From Halobacteriales archaeon QS_5_70_15 (GTDB taxonomy: Archaea; Halobacteriota; Halobacteria; Halobacteriales; Haloarculaceae): a stretch of DNA of 10,029 bases. The position numbers and the translations under genes are program-made. The notes under the pieces are model-generated. The model did no database searches and was not told where the DNA came from. It was given only the letters and a program-made list of their open reading frames with translations. The stretch covers positions 1 through 10,029 of the forward strand of contig PXRQ01000096.1 of the NCBI GenBank assembly GCA_003022005.1, in the 5' to 3' direction. The stretch's first letter is position 1, and every line of letters begins with the position of its first letter. Shown piece by piece: positions 1 to 5,822 of the stretch.

Positions 1-366
1 CAGGAAGACCGCGCGGACGCGGCGTTCCTGGTCGAAGAAGTGCCGTACGAGGAGGCGAGCCGGTACGGGGTCTGCGTGACCAACGACTACGGCGAGATCA
101 CCGACGTCGTCGAGAAGCCCGACGACCCGCCGTCGAACCTGGTGATGACCGGCTTCTACACGTTCTCGCCCGCGATCTTTCCGGCCTGCCGACTCGTCCA
201 GCCGTCGAACCGCGGCGAGTACGAGATCAGCGAGGCGATCGATCTGCTGATCCGCAGCGGCCGGACGATCGACGCGATCCCGATCGACGGCTGGCGGATG
301 GACATCGGCTACCCGGAGGACCGGGAGGAGGCCGAGCGGCGTCTCCAGGAGGAGGCCACGAAGTGA
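1..366 (+). CDS. Sugar-phosphate nucleotidyltransferase, C-terminal part (5' end outside window)
   Basis: The frame is open from the left edge and ends at TGA 364-366, giving about 121 residues of the C-terminal half of a nucleoside-diphosphate-sugar pyrophosphorylase (the RmlA/GalU/AglF-like NTP_transferase fold). These enzymes couple a sugar-1-phosphate to a nucleoside triphosphate and release pyrophosphate, feeding glycan or N-glycan synthesis in the cytosol. Visible hallmarks are the stretch YGVCVTNDYGEITDVVEKP, containing the conserved sugar-binding Glu-Lys-Pro; then TGFYTFSPAIF, the usual strand after the active site; then GEYEISEAIDLLI and GWRMDIGYPED, typical of the C-terminal end of the core domain. 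No left-handed beta-helix acyltransferase domain follows, so this is a short, single-domain form. An internal ATG-like start is not credible because homology runs through the left edge. The exact sugar and nucleotide cannot be told from this fragment; UTP or dTTP with glucose-1-phosphate is the family norm. Confidence 0.88.
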   Translation, partial: QEDRADAAFLVEEVPYEEASRYGVCVTNDYGEITDVVEKPDDPPSNLVMTGFYTFSPAIFPACRLVQPSNRGEYEISEAIDLLIRSGRTIDAIPIDGWRMDIGYPEDREEAERRLQEEATK

Positions 367-689
367 CCGGCCGGGGTGTCCGGGAGACGCGTGCCGACCT
401 CCGAGCGGGACGGACAGGCCGAGCGCCGCGGCAGCCGTGTCCGGAACGCGCCACGACGGGGAGCACTGGCGTCGACCGTCTCGCCGGTGGCCCCCGCTCG
501 CCGGACACGATCGGACACTACCAGCACGCTCAACTACCTCCGCGCGGAACCCGGGAGCGATGAGCCCGACTCGACAGCCCGGGAGGGGTTGGCGGGAGCG
601 GGGCCGCGGCCTCCCGTCCCGTTTCGCCTCCGGATTCGCTCCCGAGCCCGTGTCCCGTCCGTCGAGCAGGCGCCCGAGCGGGGGTATCG
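367..689. other. Intergenic region, no gene seen
   Basis: A GC-rich gap of 323 bp. Short open frames cross it on both strands, but their translations are Arg/Pro/Ser-rich with no recognisable motif, the usual look of GC-rich shadow frames. It contains an inverted repeat CGGGAGG (580-586) / CCTCCCG (610-616) with the palindrome GGCCGCGGCC (602-611) inside it. This could fold in RNA, but with no following T-run it is not a clear terminator. No good TATA-like box A is visible upstream of the next gene. Confidence 0.5.
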
Positions 690-1685
690 ATGTCCTCCGA
701 GGTTAGTACGGCTCCCGCCGGAGAGGCCTCCGGTGCGAGCGAGCCGGAGGAGCGGATCGAGACGCTCGAGGCGCGGAACCGGGAGCTCGAGAGGGAGAAC
801 GCGCGACTCCGCTCGGTCACCGGACCGCTGGTCACCTACCGGCACGGGGTGGTGCTGTTCCTCCTCGTTTCGGTGGGGGCCGCAGCCGGGACGTTCCTGT
901 ACCCGGGGTCGAGGGACGTCCTGATCGCCGTCGCCGGGACGGGGGCGTTCGGTGCGATACTGCTCGGGATGCTCGTCCAGGAGTGGCTCCTCTCGGCGTC
1001 CGTCAGCCGGGCGATCTACGACACGCTCTGCGAGAACGAGGCGCGGATCGCGTCGCGGCTCGGCGTCGCCGAGACGTCGCGGTACGTCCCCACCGGCCGG
1101 GAGTCGCTCGGCGTCCGGCTCTACCTCTCGCGGTCCCTCGACGACCCGATCCCGCCGTCCGACGCCCTCGGTTCGACGGCCGTCACCGTCGACGGCCACT
1201 ACTCCCTGTTGCTGGAGCCGACCGGCGCCGAGTTCGTGGACCTCTTCGAGCGCACGAACGGGGCCCTCCCCGAGGACGTCCGGGCCGCGGCGGTCGCGCT
1301 CCGCGAGTCCGTCGTCCACCAGTTCGAGCTCGCTATCGGGGCCGAGGTCGCGGACCTCGAACTCCCGTCCGGCCCCGGACGGAACCGGTTGCGCGTCCGC
1401 GTCTGGGGGAGCGTCCTGGGGGACCCCGGCCGCCTGGACCACCCGATCCGCTCGTTCATCGGCGTCGGCATCGCCAGGGTCGTCGGGGGACCCGTCGAGT
1501 CGGAGACGTGGCTCGACGACAACGAGAACACGGTACTCGTGTTCCGCTGGGGAAGTGACGACCCGGGATCGGTCGACGGGACGCCGGAGGCAGGGGCGGA
1601 CGACGGGACGCCGGAGGCAGGGGCGGACGACGGGACGTTCGAACTTGTCGGCGATTCGGGGGCGGAGCGAGACCGAAATCCCTAA
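690..1685 (+). CDS. Haloarchaeal coiled-coil membrane protein of unknown function (resembles DUF7982)
   Basis: A 331-residue protein of unknown function. Residues 1-20 are polar; 20-42 (EERIETLEARNRELERENA and on) form a short heptad coiled coil; two hydrophobic segments at about 53-71 and 77-97 are separated by a YPGSRD turn and make a membrane hairpin. The remaining ~200 residues are probably a cytosolic domain with runs such as SRYVPTG, LLLEPTGAEFVDLFE and RLDHPIRSFIGVGIARV. This order (coiled coil, two helices, conserved alpha/beta domain) matches my memory of the halobacterial family called DUF7982; that name is recollection, not a search result. The ATG at 690 is chosen because the coiled coil starts soon after it. 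The C-terminal tail (296-316) holds a duplicated nine-residue unit DGTPEAGAD. The gene stands alone between the sugar nucleotidyltransferase and the tRNA gene, so context does not suggest a role. Confidence 0.85.
   Translation: MSSEVSTAPAGEASGASEPEERIETLEARNRELERENARLRSVTGPLVTYRHGVVLFLLVSVGAAAGTFLYPGSRDVLIAVAGTGAFGAILLGMLVQEWLLSASVSRAIYDTLCENEARIASRLGVAETSRYVPTGRESLGVRLYLSRSLDDPIPPSDALGSTAVTVDGHYSLLLEPTGAEFVDLFERTNGALPEDVRAAAVALRESVVHQFELAIGAEVADLELPSGPGRNRLRVRVWGSVLGDPGRLDHPIRSFIGVGIARVVGGPVESETWLDDNENTVLVFRWGSDDPGSVDGTPEAGADDGTPEAGADDGTFELVGDSGAERDRNP
1575..1637 (+). repeat. Tandem 27-bp in-frame repeat (two full copies plus 9 bp)
   Basis: Copies at 1575-1601 and 1602-1628 are identical, and the first nine bases (GACGGGACG) recur at 1629-1637. 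Each copy encodes Asp-Gly-Thr-Pro-Glu-Ala-Gly-Ala-Asp, so the reading frame is kept. It lies in the acidic C-terminal tail of the coiled-coil membrane protein, after the folded domain. Perfect identity suggests a recent duplication by slippage or unequal recombination. Confidence 0.95.
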
Positions 1686-1712
1686 ACTCGTCACCGACCC
1701 ACTTCGTCCCGA

Positions 1713-1797
1713 GCCGAGGTAGCCTAGCCCGGCCAAGGCGGTTGCTTCGAGAGCAACTGTCCGCAAGGACACGGGAGTTCGAATCTCTCCCTCGGCG
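1713..1797 (+). tRNA. tRNA-Ser (anticodon CGA)
   Basis: The 85-nt sequence folds as a complete class II tRNA. The acceptor stem is GCCGAGG (1713-1719) with CCTCGGC (1790-1796), and G1797 is the discriminator, as expected for serine tRNA. The anticodon stem is GTTGC (1741-1745) / GCAAC (1753-1757) with loop TTCGAGA, giving anticodon CGA at 1748-1750, which reads the UCG codon, common in this GC-rich genome. The long variable arm is GTCC-GCAA-GGAC (1759-1770), a serine hallmark. The T arm is GGGAG-TTCGAAT-CTCTC (1773-1789), with one G-T pair. No intron is present and the 3' CCA is not encoded. A clear box A is not visible upstream. Confidence 0.96.
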
Positions 1798-1995
1798 CTT
1801 CAGAAGATCGCCCGCGAGCGACCCCTGGATCACTCTCATCTCCCGGGAGTACGCCGGTTCTACGTCCGGCCCCGCCGCGAGCGACCGGCGGGAACGGAAC
1901 GATTCCGGTTCGGAACCCTTCCCCGGGAACGTCCAAGTGGTTACGTCCCTCCACCGGCGGAATCGTCCCGGTCGGGAGTTCAGCGGTTCCGCCGG

Positions 1996-2029
1996 GGAGC
2001 GAGGCGCTCCGCGTCGCAGCGGTGCGACG
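1996..2029. other. Two adjacent perfect hairpins
   Basis: Hairpin one is GGAGCG (1996-2001), loop AGG, CGCTCC (2005-2010). Hairpin two is CGTCGCA (2012-2018), loop GCGG, TGCGACG (2023-2029). Only one base separates them. The loop of the second can also pair differently: GCGGT (2019-2023) with ACCGC (2032-2036), giving two exclusive folds. No T-run follows directly, so a simple terminator is unlikely. A small structured RNA or a protein-binding site is possible, but random GC-rich pairing is not excluded. Confidence 0.4.
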
Positions 2030-2058
2030 TGACCGCTTCCGATCGTCGGCGGGAGTCA

Positions 2059-2275
2059 CACTAAATATAGGATAATTCATATAGGTTAAATTTAAACGGC
2101 GATCGGCTCTCGGATCGTCGAGCGGGATGAATCCGCACCACAACCCTCGAGAAACCGGTCGGGACGACGGAACGAAAATACAGCAGTAAGGTTTTATTAT
2201 AGTCCATGCATATATTTTCGAACACTTCTACTTCAACTTTATTTTTCTGTTTAAATTCTGAAAATAAATACCCTA
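2059..2275. other. AT-rich block in a GC-rich genome
   Basis: This stretch is far richer in A and T than its flanks. It contains a direct repeat ATATAGG (2065-2071 and 2079-2085, 14-bp period), the palindrome TTAAATTTAA (2086-2095), and an 8-bp inverted repeat CGAAAATA (2173-2180) / TATTTTCG (2213-2220) with the palindrome ATGCAT (2206-2211) inside. There are T-runs near 2191 and 2238-2246. It may be a remnant of acquired DNA, a strong regulatory region for the surface protein downstream, or both. Confidence 0.6.
2261..2270 (+). promoter_or_regulatory. Likely box A promoter of the Tat-secreted protein gene
   Basis: AAAATAAATA ends 30 bp before the ATG at 2300, following TTTAAATT (2250-2257). 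The spacing fits an archaeal TATA box with a leaderless or nearly leaderless transcript. The surrounding DNA is generally AT-rich, so which A/T run is the real TATA box cannot be settled by eye. Confidence 0.5.
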
Positions 2276-2299
2276 CCGTCCCCCTCGGATCCGGTATCG

Positions 2300-3115
2300 A
2301 TGCAAGGTTGCGGGGACGGTGACGGAGGGACGCATGGCTACGGCTCCGGGGGTCGGAACGGGTCGCGTATCGGCCGTCGGGAGTGCCTGAAGCTCGCCGG
2401 GGTCGTTGTCGCTTCGGCCGCAGGCGTGGCCGCCGGGAGCGACCCCGTTCGCGCTGCAAGCGACGGTTACGGCGAGGGGGGTTACGGGGAAGGCCCCTAC
2501 GGCGGCGACGGGGGGTTCGGCGTCGCCACGGGGGACGCAACGAGCGTCGACGCCACGTCGGCCACGCTCGGCGGGGAACTGGTCGGCCTCGACCGGGCAG
2601 ACTCGGCCGAGTGTTACTTCGAGTGGCGGTCGGTCGGCGCCGCCTCGTGGAACACCAGGGCGACGCAGACGCTCTCGGCCACGGGATCGTTCAGCGCCGA
2701 CGTCGGCGACCTCTCGAGCGGGACCGACTACGAGTACCGGGCCGCCGTCACGGCTTCGGACGATGACACCGACACCGGCGGGACCGCGTCGTTCACCACG
2801 GACAGCGGGAACTCCGCCCCGACGGTCGACTCGTACTCCGCGAGCGAGGCCGGCTCGCCCAACCCCCACCTCGAGATCACCGCCGACTGGAGCGTCTCGG
2901 ACGCCGACGGCGACCTCGGCACCGTTGCGGTCGTCGTGTCCGACTCCTCCGGGACGGTCGTCGACTCCGCGAGCACGGCCGTGAGCGGGGGTAGCGCCAG
3001 CGGGTCGGCCGAGTTCGAGATCAAGCACGTCGCCGGCCAGACGTTCGACGTCACGGTGACGGTCACCGATGCGGCGGGGAACGGCGACAGCCGAACCCGG
3101 TCGGTCACCGAGTGA
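2300..3115 (+). CDS. Tat-secreted protein with FnIII-like and Ig/PKD-like domains
   Basis: A 271-residue exported protein. The N terminus carries a twin-arginine signal: SRIGRRECLKLAG at 22-34 with Arg26-Arg27, a hydrophobic core at 32-46, and a possible cleavage site after VRA (50-52). Next is a Tyr/Gly repeat linker (YGEGGYGEGPYGG, 57-69). Residues about 75-168 look like a fibronectin type III-type sandwich: alternating strands with TLGGELVGL, YFEWRSVGAASW, GLSSGTDYEYR-like closing motif and FTT. Residues about 173-270 form a second beta domain starting NSAPTVDSYSASE and ending VTVTVTDAAGNGDSRTRSV. No enzyme domain and no C-terminal membrane anchor (PGF type) is seen, so it would be released or held by other surface proteins. 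The ATG at 2300 is the only sensible start before the Tat motif. Function is unknown; binding or adhesion at the cell surface is inference from domain type. Confidence 0.85.
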   Translation: MQGCGDGDGGTHGYGSGGRNGSRIGRRECLKLAGVVVASAAGVAAGSDPVRAASDGYGEGGYGEGPYGGDGGFGVATGDATSVDATSATLGGELVGLDRADSAECYFEWRSVGAASWNTRATQTLSATGSFSADVGDLSSGTDYEYRAAVTASDDDTDTGGTASFTTDSGNSAPTVDSYSASEAGSPNPHLEITADWSVSDADGDLGTVAVVVSDSSGTVVDSASTAVSGGSASGSAEFEIKHVAGQTFDVTVTVTDAAGNGDSRTRSVTE

Positions 3116-3134
3116 TGCGGACCACACGACCGTA

Positions 3135-4559
3135 TCAATCCCCGGCGCTCGGACGGTACGAGCGACTGACCGCCTTCCACCGCCCGGATCGGAACCGGAC
3201 GACGTTCACGACCATCGGGACGAACGTCTCGACCAGCAGGGCGGCCTGGAGCGCGAGCACGCCGAGCGCGGTGACGGTGCCGAGCCACGCGACCGGGAGC
3301 GCGAAGACGTAGAGCCCGAGCATGGTCGCGACGAACGGGATCCGCGTGTCGCCCGCACCCCGGAGCGCCCCGGTCACGGACCCGTCGACGCCGAGCGGGA
3401 GGACGCTGACGGCGGCCACCCGGACGAACGCCGCCGCGAGGTCGACGTCGGCGGCCGTGTCGACGAACACCGAGGCGACCGGCCGGGCGAGCGCGAACAC
3501 GACGGCGGCGACGAGGACGTAGACGACGACCGACAGCCGGGTGATCTCCCGGCCGTAGGCCTCCGCGACCGGCTCGTCGTCCCCGCCCAGCGCCTGCCCG
3601 ACCAGCGTCGAGCTGGCGATGGAGAAGCCCCACGAGAAGCTGTTGAGCAGCGCGCGGACCTGCCGGCCGACGCCGACGGCCGCGACCGCCACGGGGCCGA
3701 ACGTCGCCGCGATGGCGAGCAGCGGAAACACCACCACCCCCTGGCCGACCCGTCGGGCCACCAGCGGCGCCGAGACGGTCACGAGCTGTCGGGCGAGCGA
3801 ACGGTCGAAGGTCGTCGTGGAGTTCGTCCGGGTCAGCGGGACCGGGCTCGCCCCGCGGCCGAAGTAGCTCCGGCCGGTCATCCCCCACGCGAACGCGACG
3901 GTGACGACCGCGGTCGAGACGGTCGTCCCGAGCGCGGCACCGACGACGCCGAGGCCGGCGCCGAACACGAGCACCGCGCTCAGGACGATGTTGAGCGCCG
4001 CGCCGCCCGCCCGGAGCGTCATCGGGGTGATGGTGTCGCCGACGCCGGCGTACGTGCGGCTCGCGATCAGGTTGCAGAACTCGAAGACGATTCCCGGCGC
4101 GACGACCGCGAGGTACGCGGCGCCGTAGCCGATGGCGACCGGGTCGCCGCCGAGGACCGACACGAGCGGCCGCGCCGCGAGCCCGAAGGCGGCGGTGATG
4201 GGGAGCGCGAGCCCCACCGCGACGAGGAGGCTCTGCCGGACGACCAGCGACGCCCGGCCCGTCTCCCCGCCGCCGTAGCTCTGCGAGACGAGCGCGATGG
4301 TCCCCCCCGCGAGGCCGATGGCGACGAACTTCCCGAGCATCCAGTAGGCGTTGGCGAACGTCAGCCCGGCGACGGCGGTCGACCCCAGCGCCCAGCCGAC
4401 GATGGCGAGGTCGACCGTCCGCTTGGACATGATGGCGAACCCGGTGACGATCCGGGGCCACGCGAGATCGACCGTCGCGCGGAGCCGCGACGCCTGGATG
4501 ACCCCGAACCGCGCCAGCAGGCGAACGACGACGCGGCCGGTCCGGCGAGCGTGTCCCAC
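3135..4559 (-). CDS. MATE family efflux transporter
   Basis: A 474-residue polytopic membrane protein with about 12 hydrophobic helices, the standard length for the MATE (multidrug and toxic compound extrusion) family, which exports cationic compounds in exchange for Na+ or H+. The two halves are internal repeats: each contains the family's Gly-x-Gly-Asp-Thr signature, AGVGDTITPM at 171-180 and RGAGDTRIPF at 400-409. The first helix region (TVDLAWPRIVTGFAIMSKRT) is also typical. The start is a GTG at 4557-4559; the downstream ATG at residue 44 would remove the first helix and is rejected. A weak box A-like TCTTAGCC (minus strand, 4583-4590) lies about 28 bp upstream. The stop lies 19 bp from the convergent secreted-protein gene. 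The substrate cannot be predicted. Confidence 0.93.
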   Translation of the reverse strand: MGHARRTGRVVVRLLARFGVIQASRLRATVDLAWPRIVTGFAIMSKRTVDLAIVGWALGSTAVAGLTFANAYWMLGKFVAIGLAGGTIALVSQSYGGGETGRASLVVRQSLLVAVGLALPITAAFGLAARPLVSVLGGDPVAIGYGAAYLAVVAPGIVFEFCNLIASRTYAGVGDTITPMTLRAGGAALNIVLSAVLVFGAGLGVVGAALGTTVSTAVVTVAFAWGMTGRSYFGRGASPVPLTRTNSTTTFDRSLARQLVTVSAPLVARRVGQGVVVFPLLAIAATFGPVAVAAVGVGRQVRALLNSFSWGFSIASSTLVGQALGGDDEPVAEAYGREITRLSVVVYVLVAAVVFALARPVASVFVDTAADVDLAAAFVRVAAVSVLPLGVDGSVTGALRGAGDTRIPFVATMLGLYVFALPVAWLGTVTALGVLALQAALLVETFVPMVVNVVRFRSGRWKAVSRSYRPSAGD

Positions 4560-4622
4560 TGTCCGCGGGAACGGCGCTCGCCGGCTAAGAGCTTCCGTCT
4601 TCGGCCTGTGAGCTTCAGGTGA

Positions 4623-4647
4623 ACGTCGACGGGTCGGACGTCGACGG
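4623..4647. promoter_or_regulatory. Paired CGTCGACG palindromes upstream of the toxin-antitoxin-like operon
   Basis: ACGTCGACGG occurs at 4623-4632 and again at 4638-4647, a 15-bp period. Each copy contains the 8-bp palindrome CGTCGACG. They sit just upstream of the box A of the DUF433 gene and in the divergent space shared with the MATE gene. A repeated palindrome here could be an operator, but this 8-mer is built from words common in haloarchaeal DNA, so chance is possible. Confidence 0.35.
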
Positions 4648-4658
4648 CAGCACGGAGA

Positions 4659-4668
4659 AAGTATAAGC
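4659..4668 (+). promoter_or_regulatory. Box A promoter of the DUF433/DUF5615 operon
   Basis: AAGTATAAGC lies 22-32 bp before the ATG at 4691. The distance fits an archaeal TATA box and a leaderless mRNA starting at or next to the ATG. A second A/T stretch, CTATATATCA (4679-4688), falls where transcription would start. Confidence 0.7.
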
Positions 4669-4690
4669 CCGAAACCGCCTATATATCAAC

Positions 4691-4936
4691 ATGAACATCG
4701 CTCGTGACGAGGGCATTCTCGGCGGTGAACCCCGAACCGAGGGAACGCGAGTCGGCGTTCGTCACGTTGCGGCGCGGGTGATCGACGGGGGCCAGTCCCC
4801 CGCACACGTCGCTGATCAACTGGACATCTCGCTCTCCGCGGTGTACGAGGCACTCTCGTACTACTACGCTCACATCGAAGGGATGCGCGGGCTCGAACTG
4901 GAGAACGAGGCGGCGTTCGAGCGCGTTCGGGACTGA
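4691..4936 (+). CDS. DUF433 domain protein, putative antitoxin
   Basis: An 81-residue protein of the DUF433 family, small helix-turn-helix proteins that often pair with DUF5615 or other PIN-like proteins and are regarded as VapB-like antitoxins. The N-terminal part shows the family run: ILGGEPRTEGTRVGVRHVAARV (9-30, a strand-rich start, here read in two halves) followed by SPAHVADQLDISLSAVYEAL (36-55), a clear helix-turn-helix. The tail YYYAHIEG at 57-64 is also typical of the haloarchaeal members, and the acidic C terminus would be the toxin-binding part. ATG 4691 is the natural start, with box A at 4659-4668. It lies 26 bp before the GTG of the putative toxin on the same strand, so the two are very likely cotranscribed. 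Expected role: neutralise the partner and repress the operon. This is inferred from the family; nothing here proves toxicity. Confidence 0.85.
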   Translation: MNIARDEGILGGEPRTEGTRVGVRHVAARVIDGGQSPAHVADQLDISLSAVYEALSYYYAHIEGMRGLELENEAAFERVRD

Positions 4937-4962
4937 TCGCTGAAACCGAAAGGGACGGCACG

Positions 4963-5331
4963 GTGACGGACGTTCGGGTTCTCCTCGAGGAACACATCGG
5001 TCGGGGTTTCGAGCGACTACTGCGCGAACGAGGCTACGACGTGATACAGGCGAAGGACCGGTTCGGAGAACGGACGACGGACACGGAACTGCTGGAGTGG
5101 TGTGCGGAGAACACCGTCGTCCTGGTAACGAACAACGCAAAGGATTTCGAACCACTGCTTGGGGAGTGCGACCACGCAGGCGTACTTCTGTACCACGATC
5201 AGAAGCGTCCGGACAGGAACCCCGAGGGCCTCGCCCGGACGGTGGACGAGATCTCCACTCAGTACGGGCCGGGCGACCTCGAAAACGAACCGGTCGACCT
5301 CGACGAGTGGGTCAACTGGCTGCAGGAGTAG
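4963..5331 (+). CDS. DUF5615 PIN-like protein, putative toxin
   Basis: A 122-residue protein of the DUF5615 (Mut7-C-like, PIN-like) family, thought to act as metal-dependent ribonuclease toxins paired with DUF433 proteins. The N terminus VRVLLEEHIGRGFERLLRE (4-22) matches the family's first strand and helix; the usual acidic residue is Glu9 or Glu10. Asp40 in RTTDTELLEW is the second expected acidic position, and TNNAKDFEPL (56-65) is the third motif with Asp61. The family more often has Thr-x-Asp-x-Asp-Phe here, so Asn57/Asn58 replaces the first Asp, as I believe is common in haloarchaeal members. The C-terminal 35 residues (ARTVDEI to WVNWLQE) are an extension seen in haloarchaeal forms. 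The start is GTG at 4963, the only start that keeps the first strand. The context beside DUF433 supports a toxin-antitoxin module; its target is unknown. Confidence 0.82.
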   Translation: MTDVRVLLEEHIGRGFERLLRERGYDVIQAKDRFGERTTDTELLEWCAENTVVLVTNNAKDFEPLLGECDHAGVLLYHDQKRPDRNPEGLARTVDEISTQYGPGDLENEPVDLDEWVNWLQE

Positions 5332-5480
5332 CTTCGGCCGTAGACTCGTAATGAATTGCCACGCGTTCCGAACCGCCTCTCTCGCGGCTTCTCGGGCAAC
5401 CGTCGGGACGTCCACGTGGCGAACGTACGGGTTCAGTCTCGGTCCTTACAACCACGTGTCCCGGACACCGGCGCGCCTCG

Positions 5481-5732
5481 TCAGTAGGTCTCGTCCGTCT
5501 CCGTGCCCTCCGGTTCGCCCGGGTCCCCGGTCCGATCGCGAGCGAAGCCGCTCCGGAAGGCGATCCACGCGAGCGCGCTGATCGCCAGGATGGGCGGGAG
5601 GATCAGGAACCCCCAGAGTGGGTCGAGCCCCCAGAGGAGGAGGAGAACGACGTCCGCGATCCCGAGGAGGAGGAAGGGCAGCATCGCGAGGAACGCCTGC
5701 TTGCGGCTCAGGCGGACGTCGACGTCGGCCAT
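5481..5732 (-). CDS. Small two-helix membrane protein of unknown function
   Basis: An 83-residue protein with start ATG at 5730-5732. Residues 1-12 are polar (MADVDVRLSRKQ), 13-34 form a hydrophobic helix rich in Leu, a short WGLDPLWG turn follows, and 39-59 form a second helix. The C terminus (62-83) is charged, ending in an acidic tail GEPEGTETDETY, as is usual for haloarchaeal cytosolic tails. No conserved catalytic motif is seen. Translation looks authentic because hydrophobic and charged zones are cleanly separated and third positions are G/C rich. A weak promoter-like ACTTTTGCC (minus strand, about 5754-5762) lies near the expected distance. The neighbours (putative toxin and an enoyl-CoA hydratase-like enzyme) do not suggest a role. 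Confidence 0.75.
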   Translation of the reverse strand: MADVDVRLSRKQAFLAMLPFLLLGIADVVLLLLWGLDPLWGFLILPPILAISALAWIAFRSGFARDRTGDPGEPEGTETDETY

Positions 5733-5822
5733 ACCCGGGCTCGGTCCCCGCCGGGCAAAAGTCCCGCGTTCCCCGGCCCGTCCGACCCGGTCGCCGGCCC
5801 TCCGCGGTCCCCGGACCCGTCG

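Larger units (their letters stand above)
1798..2299. other. Intergenic region with hairpins and an AT-rich block, no gene seen
   Basis: About 500 bp without a convincing gene. The first 250 bp are GC-rich and end in two adjacent perfect hairpins (1996-2029). From about 2059 to 2275 the composition turns sharply AT-rich, with runs such as TTAAATTTAA, ATTTTTCTG and AAAATAAATA. Open frames that cross the region on the minus strand either run antisense through the tRNA gene or have no recognisable motif. The right end supplies the likely promoter of the secreted protein that follows. Confidence 0.6.

Noticed and set aside
534..1772. Long minus-strand open frame of 412 residues
   Set aside because: It is antisense to the coiled-coil membrane protein and part of the tRNA gene; the translation is Arg/Asp/Pro-rich shadow without motifs.
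1724..2143. Minus-strand 139-residue open frame crossing the tRNA gene
   Set aside because: Its C-terminal residues (RFELPCPCGQLLS and on) are the antisense translation of the tRNA, a known annotation artefact, and the rest has no motif.
2061..2540. Minus-strand 159-residue open frame through the AT-rich block
   Set aside because: Its first half is an Arg/Pro-rich antisense shadow of the secreted protein gene; the second half (for example FSEFKQKNKVEVEVFENICM) has no recognisable motif and no start of its own that looks real. A homology search could revive it.
3069..4622. Long plus-strand open frame of 517 residues antisense to the MATE gene
   Set aside because: Extremely Arg/Asp/Glu/His-rich, the typical reverse shadow of a hydrophobic protein in high-GC DNA; the MATE frame has clear family signatures.
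5338..5442. Minus-strand stretch reading NPYVRHVDVPTVAREAAREA then VRNAWQFITS
   Set aside because: It looks protein-like, but the frame runs on antisense through the putative toxin gene and has no sensible end, so a gene or gene remnant is not supported.
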